In this document: in pieces, positions 15,075 through 22,300 of the stretch
Layout of the letters: every line of letters begins with the position of its first letter
Position numbering within the stretch: the stretch's first letter is position 1
DNA from: CAZFGK01 sp964518635
GTDB taxonomy: Bacteria; Zixibacteria; MSB-5A5; GN15; FEB-12
DNA: 23,588 bases
Reading direction: 5' to 3'
Assembly: GCA_964518635.1 (NCBI GenBank)
Contig: CAZFGK010000030.1
Coordinates: forward strand, 1-23,588
The notes under the pieces: generated by a model
What the model saw: the letters and a program-made list of their open reading frames with translations, nothing else
The model's database searches: none
What the model was told of the DNA's origin: nothing
Translations under genes and position numbers: made by a program

Positions 15075-15941
15075 TTAGGCCAACGCCCGATAGGGGGCCT
15101 CGGTCGCCATCTCTTTCAGACGCTTGATTCTCTCTTCCGCCGGAGGATGGGTCGAAAAAAGAGTTGCAAAACCACGCCCGGAGAGCGGATTGGCGATCAT
15201 CAGGTGAGCAGTCGCCGGCGTCCGATCCAGATTCATCTGAACCGGCGCGTTGTGTAGCTTTTCGAGTGCTTTCGCCAGTCCAAGATACTTTCCGCTGATT
15301 CGTCCCCCTTCGGCATCCGCCTTATATTCACGGGAACGAGAGATCGCCATTTGAATCATCATCGCAATTATCGGAGCCAGAATCGCCATCGCGATAGCGA
15401 CAATCGGGTTTCCGCCCTCTTCGTCGTCAGATCGACCACCGCCGAAAATCGCTGCCCACTGCAGCATATTCGCGATCATGCCAATTGCTCCGGCAAATGT
15501 CGCGGCAATTGTCCCGATCAGCATATCCCGATTGACCACATGCGCGATCTCGTGCCCCATGACCCCTTCGAGTTCATCATCATTGAGCAGTTCGAGCACA
15601 CCTTCAGTGGCAGCAACCGCCGCATGATGAGTGTCACGACCGGTGGCAAATGCATTTGGAGCGCGGGATGGGACAATGTAGACCTTCGGCATCGGAATCT
15701 GCGCGTTCAGCGCGAGACGTTTCACAATACGATACAAGCGCGGATGATCAGCTTCGCTGACTTCACGCGCCTTATACATCTTGAGAATAATCTTATCAGA
15801 AAACCAATAGCTGCCAAAATTCATGAGAGCAGCGATCCCAAACGCGATCAGCATTCCGGCCTGACCGCCAGCGAGGTAGCCGATCCCCATAAACAGAGCC
15901 ATCAACAGCCCCATCAGGAAGGCAACCTTGAGCACATTCAT
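15075..15941 (-). CDS. htpX: Membrane zinc metalloprotease HtpX
   Basis: HtpX is an M48-family protease that removes damaged inner-membrane proteins. The 288-residue product has two N-terminal membrane segments (about 4-24 and 28-48), the zinc motif GHEIAHVVNRD (His130, Glu131, His134) and the third ligand region SREYKADAEG (Glu205). Two more hydrophobic segments lie between (about 140-165 and 178-200). SRAPNAFATG and LFSTHPPAEERIKRL are characteristic. Length and layout match the family. AGGAG ends 10 nt before ATG 15941. It is followed by a strong terminator and seems to be transcribed alone. The 122 bp upstream (15942-16063) is AT-rich on its right side and may hold the promoter, but no box pair is convincing. 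Confidence 0.96.
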   Translation of the reverse strand: MNVLKVAFLMGLLMALFMGIGYLAGGQAGMLIAFGIAALMNFGSYWFSDKIILKMYKAREVSEADHPRLYRIVKRLALNAQIPMPKVYIVPSRAPNAFATGRDTHHAAVAATEGVLELLNDDELEGVMGHEIAHVVNRDMLIGTIAATFAGAIGMIANMLQWAAIFGGGRSDDEEGGNPIVAIAMAILAPIIAMMIQMAISRSREYKADAEGGRISGKYLGLAKALEKLHNAPVQMNLDRTPATAHLMIANPLSGRGFATLFSTHPPAEERIKRLKEMATEAPYRALA

Positions 15942-16063
15942 CTTCGTTCAACTCCTGTTAGCATTTTTGATCTCAGTTTCGCGCCGGAGCGGGTGATCCA
16001 GACCTCCGGCGTCGAACTATATATCGAAAATCAGAACGAAAAGTTCCTCAAAATCGGACGAGC

Positions 16064-18151
16064 TTATCTGCCTCGTCTTTTTGGTCCTCGACCAAAACTC
16101 GGGCGGTCATTTCCGCCGCCAACAGTCGATCCCGAATCCCCCTCTTCCGGAGATTCTCCGGAACGGGCTCGGAAGTCTTCAACAGAACCTACATCATCGC
16201 TGTGGTCATCGTCGGACATCTCCGGCTGACGAACCACCCCGGTGGTATACGTCGGCAGATCAATCGCCGGTGGATCTGGAATATCACCAAGATCAAGCGG
16301 CATTACCGGAAGGACTTCCTTCTGCTGAATCTCAACCGAAGCATCCTCATCCTGATCTCGTCTCGGACGACCACCACCGCGACGTTCATCCCGATCGTAA
16401 CGATTGTCCCGACGATTCCGGTCACGACGCTCCTGCGGGCGACGTTCTGACGATTCCGGCCGAGCAGTCTGGCTATTCCCGTTGCTTGTTACCACAATTT
16501 CAGCTGTTTCTGATTTGGTATCATCAGTCTGAAGCTGCTCACTTACTTTTTCCAAATCACGTTTGATCGACTCACGGTTGAAACGTGGGCGATCCGGACG
16601 CTGATCAGTTCTTTGCTCTCCGCGATCACCGCGGTTGTCAGGACGCTGTCCGAAACGGGAATCTGAGCGCGGACCGCGATTGCCACGATCTTCCCGATTG
16701 AATCGGTCCCCGTTTCGTTCCGGTCGGTCGCCGCCGGTACGTTCTGGTCGGTCGGGACGATTTTCAAAACGTCTCGGACGCTCAGGGCGCCCCTCTGATG
16801 AGCTTCCCGCTGGTTCGAGAATTGGGGTTTCATTCGGTGCCATTACAAATGGTGAACGACCTCCAACCCGATCACGTCGCGCATCCGGATTGTAGACTCT
16901 CGGAGCGAGATTGAAATCTCCGGTACGAGAGAAGATCGCCGTTGCGACGGCATCTCCGATCACATTGACCATGGCGCGAGCCCGGTCAATAAGCCAGTCT
17001 GTCGCAAAGAGAATCGAGACCACCCCGAATGCTTCCGGAGGAAACTGTGCGGTGGTCATGAGCACCGTTGAAACCGAAACCGCCGCAGCCGGTAATCCGG
17101 CAACTCCGAATGAAAGCAGCAATCCGCCGCCTACGATTGCGATATACTGTCCAATCGAAAGTGAAAGCCCAATCGCCTGCGCGGAGAAGATCGCCGCGAC
17201 CACCAAATAGAGTGTCGTGGCGGCGATATTCAGACAGGATCCAAGCGGGAGTATGATATTGCAGGCGCGTGGCTCGATGTCATTCTGACGAGCGAGGGCA
17301 TCGGTCGTGAACGGCAATACCGTCGCCGATGAGGAAGTCGCTAAGGCAGCGAGGAGAGGGGTACCAAGTCGCTCAAAAATTCCGAAGGAGCCACTTCGAC
17401 CAAAGACAATCAAAGCCGGAATGAACACCAGCCCAACGATCAACAGAAACCCGCCGAGAACAGTCACCAGATAAAGACTCAGGGAACCAAGCAATCCGAG
17501 GGCGTTCCCCTGCATCGCGACCCCTTCCCCAACCAAGAGGAGAAGCCCAAGTGGAGCGGTCATCGCCGCGACCGTTGTCAACTGCCAGGCAGTCTGCTGC
17601 ACTTCACGTGCAAAACCAAGGGTCACCCGTTCGCGGAGACGAAGCTGACTCAAAAGTGACGCAAAGAGCAAAGTGAAAACAATCAGCAGGAACCAGGGAT
17701 TGTCCAGCACACCGGAAAAGAGATTGTCCGGCACCGGGGTCTGGAACATCTCGATATACCCCTGAAATGCCGACGGCGTCGCCGGTGCGTTGAGTTGCCC
17801 GAGATTTGTTCCGGGGGAGATCAGCATGGCGAGAGCCAGACCGATCAGACCTGCAGCGACTCCAGTCCCGAAATAAAACGCCGCGACTTTACCGGTCGCA
17901 CGTCCCAGACGGGCCAGATCACCAAAACCGGCAAGTCCGACAATGAAGCCGGAAATCGCGAGAATAACGGTGATCACTTGAAGGAGAGAGACATAGAGCC
18001 GACCGATGGCTCCGGTCGCGAGCATGAACTCGGGCAGAAAAAGCCCGAGTGCACCGCCAAGCAGAACGCCAGCGGCAGCCGCAGGTAAGACCCACGGCGG
18101 CATCCGTAGAGAAGACATAAAACCTTTCTTGAAATCCCCCCTTGCTGACAA
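16064..18151 (-). CDS. SDF-family dicarboxylate/amino-acid:cation symporter with Arg/Gly/Asp-rich tail
   Basis: Residues 15-412 are a glutamate-transporter-fold symporter of the inner membrane. The serine-rich HP1 tip ATSSSATVLP (271-280), PLGSCLN (302-308), HP2 AGLPAAAVSVS (351-361) and TM8 DWLIDRARAMVNVIGD (385-400) are all present. Asp389, Arg392, Asn396 and Asp400 match substrate and sodium residues known from GltPh, but the NMDGT loop reads NIAAT (308-312) and the Thr after the Arg is Ala393. Coupling or substrate may therefore differ; SstT- or TcyP-like specificity is possible. Residues 415-695 form a hydrophilic tail: RPER/RPDR/RGDR repeats (453-525), a charged helix (527-544), a second Arg-rich block (565-600), an acidic stretch (645-673) and a basic end (GRGPKRRGR). 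Family members normally stop near 410-450. The start may be 18151 or Met12 (18118). Confidence 0.88.
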   Translation of the reverse strand: MSARGDFKKGFMSSLRMPPWVLPAAAAGVLLGGALGLFLPEFMLATGAIGRLYVSLLQVITVILAISGFIVGLAGFGDLARLGRATGKVAAFYFGTGVAAGLIGLALAMLISPGTNLGQLNAPATPSAFQGYIEMFQTPVPDNLFSGVLDNPWFLLIVFTLLFASLLSQLRLRERVTLGFAREVQQTAWQLTTVAAMTAPLGLLLLVGEGVAMQGNALGLLGSLSLYLVTVLGGFLLIVGLVFIPALIVFGRSGSFGIFERLGTPLLAALATSSSATVLPFTTDALARQNDIEPRACNIILPLGSCLNIAATTLYLVVAAIFSAQAIGLSLSIGQYIAIVGGGLLLSFGVAGLPAAAVSVSTVLMTTAQFPPEAFGVVSILFATDWLIDRARAMVNVIGDAVATAIFSRTGDFNLAPRVYNPDARRDRVGGRSPFVMAPNETPILEPAGSSSEGRPERPRRFENRPDRPERTGGDRPERNGDRFNREDRGNRGPRSDSRFGQRPDNRGDRGEQRTDQRPDRPRFNRESIKRDLEKVSEQLQTDDTKSETAEIVVTSNGNSQTARPESSERRPQERRDRNRRDNRYDRDERRGGGRPRRDQDEDASVEIQQKEVLPVMPLDLGDIPDPPAIDLPTYTTGVVRQPEMSDDDHSDDVGSVEDFRARSGESPEEGDSGSTVGGGNDRPSFGRGPKRRGR

Positions 18152-18190
18152 AGCAGACCGGATACGGTCAGGAGAAAAGAGGATTCCGGG

Positions 18191-18233
18191 GTCGGACCTC
18201 TCGGTAATATATTTGGGAGAGGTCGGACATCAA
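18191..18233 (-). promoter_or_regulatory. Candidate promoter with flanking repeats for the SDF symporter gene
   Basis: On the minus strand TTGATG (18233-18228) and TATATT (18211-18206) are spaced by 16 bp. An inverted repeat ACCTCTC/GAGAGGT (18196-18202, 18217-18223) surrounds the -10 region, and GTCGGAC occurs as a direct repeat at 18191-18197 and 18222-18228. The arrangement could be an operator. The transcript would have a leader of about 45 nt to the first start. Confidence 0.45.
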
Positions 18234-18520
18234 TCTGGTAACATTGGCCACTGCTGGGGGCCGGTCGCTCCGCCGTCTGTTGTAAAACAAAACGTGCTCA
18301 ATGACCAGCGAGCGGGTAAGAGATACGGTAAACTTTCCAAAACCCGCGAGCCGGTGTGCAACGCACAGCAGTACCGTTTCAATTTTTCATTATAAATGTC
18401 GACAAAATGGGCATTTAGGGCAATCTAATTCTGAACTGTAGCCAGTTTCGCTCAGTCGTAGAAAACTGAACATCTTAAGTGTGTATTCGACCAATACCAC
18501 CCCGCTAGGAATGTAAGCCG
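18234..18520. other. Intergenic region between divergent symporter and VanZ-like genes
   Basis: No gene is seen. A TATAAA at 18391-18396 could be a -10 box toward the VanZ-like gene, but no -35 box stands out. No repeat family from elsewhere in the window was noticed here. Confidence 0.5.
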
Positions 18521-18901
18521 TTGCCCGACAAGAGAATATATACCCATCTCCTCCCTGCCCTGATCTGCCTTGTGATCATCTTCTCCCTTTCTTCTATACC
18601 GCGACTGACCGGCCCTGATCTTGGTATCCCCTTCGCAGACAAGGTCTTCCATCTGATTGAGTACGCCGGGACGGGCTTTTTCATGGCTCGATTTCTGGAG
18701 AAGTATCTCAACGGAGGCAAATTCCAATCTAGAATGACCTTTCTGGGGATTATGGCAGTCGTAGCGACCTGTGATGAACTCTATCAGGGGCTGATTCCCG
18801 GTCGATTTACCGACGGGGCTGACCTCATTGCTGATATAGTTGGGGCATCCCTCGGCGGTTTTCTGTTCACGGTCTGGAGTCGATGCAGACGAATCCAATG
18901 A
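18521..18901 (+). CDS. VanZ-like membrane protein
   Basis: The 126-residue protein has the VanZ-family pattern: hydrophobic segment 1 at about 9-25 ending SLSSIP, then DKVFHLIEYAGTGFF (40-54), a third segment (72-84) followed by DELYQGLIPGRFTDGADLIADIVGASLGGF (85-114 in all), the most conserved part. VanZ of enterococci gives low-level teicoplanin resistance, but most VanZ-like proteins have no known role, so no resistance function is claimed. The start is TTG at 18521, since an ATG ten bases earlier is followed directly by TAA; AGGA at 18507-18510 is a possible ribosome site. It seems to be a single-gene unit. Confidence 0.88.
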   Translation: MPDKRIYTHLLPALICLVIIFSLSSIPRLTGPDLGIPFADKVFHLIEYAGTGFFMARFLEKYLNGGKFQSRMTFLGIMAVVATCDELYQGLIPGRFTDGADLIADIVGASLGGFLFTVWSRCRRIQ

Positions 18902-19008
18902 TTTTGGCGGGATAATTGCTCCTCTATCCTAGCAATCTGCGGCAAAGCTACTCCTCCCTGTCTTTTGAACAGTCGGAGATGCCCTCAGTCGCAAAATTGG
19001 CTCCTGCA

Positions 19009-19035
19009 TTGACAAAACCGATGCTAAAGTATAGA
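19009..19035 (+). promoter_or_regulatory. Candidate promoter for the large secreted protein
   Basis: TTGACA (19009-19014) and TATAGA (19030-19035) have a 15-bp spacer, slightly short. If used, transcription would begin near 19042 and leave an untranslated leader of about 290 nt before ATG 19334. No other box pair in 18902-19333 is as good. Confidence 0.45.
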
Positions 19036-19046
19036 CTTAGGATGAA

Positions 19047-19235
19047 AAGTGACGATTCGTTTGCCGGTCAGCGAACGAAAAGAGAACGTCACTTCTCATA
19101 AAAGATAGTCGCTCTTTATCGAGCTGGTCCAACCTCTTGTCTTCAAAATCATGTGTCCCGTATGGAAACGGGTACGATGTGCGTTTGGGTGCTTCCCATT
19201 CGACGCTGTGATACTTCTGCATGATGCAGCATCAC
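19047..19235 (+). promoter_or_regulatory. Structured leader with several hairpins
   Basis: Between the candidate promoter and ATG 19334 lie three hairpins: a compound one with outer stem AAGTGACG/CGTCACTT (19047-19054, 19087-19094) and inner stem TTCGTT/AACGAA (19056-19061, 19074-19079); CCCGT/ACGGG (19157-19161, 19168-19172); and the perfect palindrome CTGCATGATGCAG (19217-19229) inside GTGAT/ATCAC (19207-19211, 19231-19235). No known riboswitch class was recognised. A minus-strand frame of 61 codons covers 19037-19222 but has no support as a gene. Confidence 0.4.
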
Positions 19236-19333
19236 GGTCAACATGAGTTACGGCGTTGTTACTGCAGCGCAAAAAAAAGAGAAGAAATTAGAAACATATG
19301 CAGTCATATACACGGATGGAGGATTCTCTTCCC

Positions 19334-22300
19334 ATGAGAAAAGTACTCGGTATCGTTGTAGTCGCCGTCGTGGCGCTCTTCACCCTGGTTGGTTCTGGTT
19401 ATGCCCAGGATCAGGGGAACAAGGACTCACTTATCTTGGTGGTAACACCACCTAACGCTCTTGATGCAAATCCGAAAATGAAAGCTGAAGTGTACATCTA
19501 TGCGGATGCTCAGAGCATTGTCAGTGCATCTTCCGGATTCAAGTGGGATATCCCCGGCGACAAGGCCGTCATGGACAGCGCGTTCTTTACGCCAGAAGTA
19601 ATCGGCTTCTGGAACTTCGTTCGTTCGGTATACCGTGGTGATGACATCAACCAGACGAATTTGTTTAATCAGTTCATCATGGCCGGAACTCGTATTTCCG
19701 GCAATGGAGTGCCGGCGAGCCCGACTCGTCGCTTGATTTCGAGCTATTTCTGGAGTGTCCCGGGTTGGACAAACACCGACTCTGTTGTTTTTGATACCTC
19801 CGTCTTTTCCGGCGGTTCAGTTCTCAAATTTGTCGCTCTTGGAAATGTCACTATCATCCCTAACTGGAATGGAAAGTTTGTCGTTCGTGATCCGAACGCT
19901 CCATCGGCTACCATCGGCGTGAATCCCGGCTCCCTTACCTTTACTGCGACCGAAGGGGGCGCTAATCCATCAGACCAGACGTTTGATGTGACCTCTTCCC
20001 CTTCAGGTGTCTCATTCAATGCAACTGAATCGGCACCTTGGCTAATACTGACCAATGCCAGTGGCAACGCCCCCGGTACCGTCACTGCCTCAGTCAATAT
20101 CACCGGACTTGCTCCGGGTACTTACAACGCAGACATCACGGTGAACGGTGCTGGCGCGACAAATAATCCGCAGACTGTTGCGGTGAGTTTGACAGTGAGC
20201 GCCTCACCGAAAGTTCTCGTCGTTACACCCTCAACGGTCAATTTCCTCGCTGAATTTGGTGGTCCAAATCCAGCAGGTGATATCTACGGTGTCTCTGAAT
20301 TGGGCGGCGGAGCAATCAACTTCACCAGCACTGAAAATACCCCCTGGTTCGGCATCACCGGTGGGGACGGCGTCACTCCGGCCACCCCAACCGTGAATGT
20401 CGACATTGCAGGACTGGCACCTGGTTTCTATACCGATTCGATTACTATCACCTCACCGGGTGCAATCGGATCGCCGAAGAAAGCAGCAGTAAATCTTACC
20501 ATCACTGAGCAGCCCGCTCTTGGTGTCAATCCTGATTCACTGACTTTCAATGCAAATGTCGGCGGGCCGAATCCGTCGAATCAGGCATTTGAAGTCACTT
20601 CATCGATTCGTACTGTTGATTACAACGCGACAGAAAACATCTCTTGGCTATCACTGACCAACGCAAGTGGCAACACCTCCGCAGGAACTGTCACTGCTTC
20701 AGTCGATGTCGCCGGTCTTTCTGCGGGAACATTGGTAGACACGATCACCGTCAATGGAACGGGTGTTTCAAATTCGCCACAGCGAGTCATCGTGGTGCTC
20801 AACCTTGTTGAAGCAGCCAAGACACTCGTGGTCACTCCGTCCACGTTGACATTCAATGCCCAGATGGGTGGCGGCAATCCTGCCGCACAGAATTACAATG
20901 TGAGCGAACTTGGTGGGGGGACGATCGCATTCACCAGCACCAAATTACAGAGCTGGCTGACCATCACCAATGGTGACGGCAACACACCAGCAAGCCCGTC
21001 CGTCGCGGTTGACATGACCGGTCTTTCTGCTGGTGTCTACGTCGACACCATCACGGTGACTTCGGCAGGTGCACTTGAATCTCCGAAGACGATTGTCGTG
21101 ACATTCAATCTCACCGCCCAACCGACCATCGCTGTCAACCCGTCAGTGCTGAGTTTCAGCGCAACCGAAGGTGGCCCGAATCCGTCGGGTCAGACATTTG
21201 ATGTCACTTCCCAGAACGGTTCTGTTGTATTTGGTGCGAGTGAATCTGCTACCTGGATTACCCTTGGTAATTCTGGCGGTCCGACCCCGGGCACAGTTAC
21301 AGTAAACGTAAATATCGCCGGTGTCACCGCTGGTAGCTACACCGACACGATCACGGTTGTCGCCGCGCAGGCATCCAACAGCCCGCAGCAAGTGATCGTG
21401 AATTTGACCGTCAACGCAGCCCCGAAGATATTGGTCGCGAACCCGACTTCACTGACATTCGTTGCTGAATTCGATGGTTCGAATCCGTCCGATCAGCTTG
21501 TCGATATTACTGAACTCGGTGGCGATGCGATCGATTTCGCAGCGACTGAAAATCAGACCTGGCTTTCCCTCACCGGAACTCCGGGAACAACCCCCGGCGC
21601 ATTGACTGCTGCGGTCAACATTTCTGGTCTTGCGGTTGGTGTCTACAATGCGACCGTGGTCGTCAAGAGCACCGAAGCAGACAGTCTCCTTGTTCCGGTA
21701 CAGTTGACCATTACTGCTGGTCCGGCGAATTACCTGTACGCTCAACCAACGAGCTTCAATTTGAACTTCGCCCCCGGCGATGTCCCCGGAACCTACGCTG
21801 TTCTGGTGCAGGATTCCCTCAGCAAAGACCTCGTCTTCAATGTTTCCGCGAATGGTAACATCGCGTTAGAGACATTCACCGGCACGACTCCAGAGAATGC
21901 ATTCTTCACCGTAGACATTGCGGGTCTCTCCTCTGGTATCTACGCCGACACCATCGTGATTACCTCTTCCGGCGCAGTCAATACGCTGCGCGTACCGGTG
22001 GTCTACACCATCGAGGCATGCCCAGAATTACAGATCAGCAAGACCAGCAGCAATGTGGTCGTCACGGTTGGTGACTCTGTACTTGTCGTTGATACGGTGC
22101 AGATCACGTCAACGGTCGGACCGGTCTTCTGGACCGTTGAATTGTCAAATGGTTTCGGTCTCTCTGCTTCTGAGGGTACTACACCAAGTGTAGTCACTCT
22201 CACCCGCATGGTGCGCGGCACACAGATCGGTGAAGACACCACCTGCGTGACTTTCGCAACTCCGGAACCCGGCGTTGAAGATGATCCGAATCCATGCCCT

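Noticed and set aside
15351..16229. 292-codon plus-strand frame
   Set aside because: Antisense to htpX and the symporter tail; rich in His/Arg as expected from the complement of those genes.
18521..18901. Glycopeptide resistance gene
   Set aside because: Only VanZ-like membrane topology is present; no VanA/H/X partners, and most VanZ-like proteins are not resistance genes.
19243..19455. 70-codon plus-strand frame overlapping the start of the large protein
   Set aside because: Different frame from the signal peptide and repeats; no ribosome site, and the overlapping gene is far better supported.
19907..22024. Short minus-strand frames (for example 20620-20877, 21143-21391, 21449-21745)
   Set aside because: They repeat because the coding repeats repeat; they are antisense shadows.
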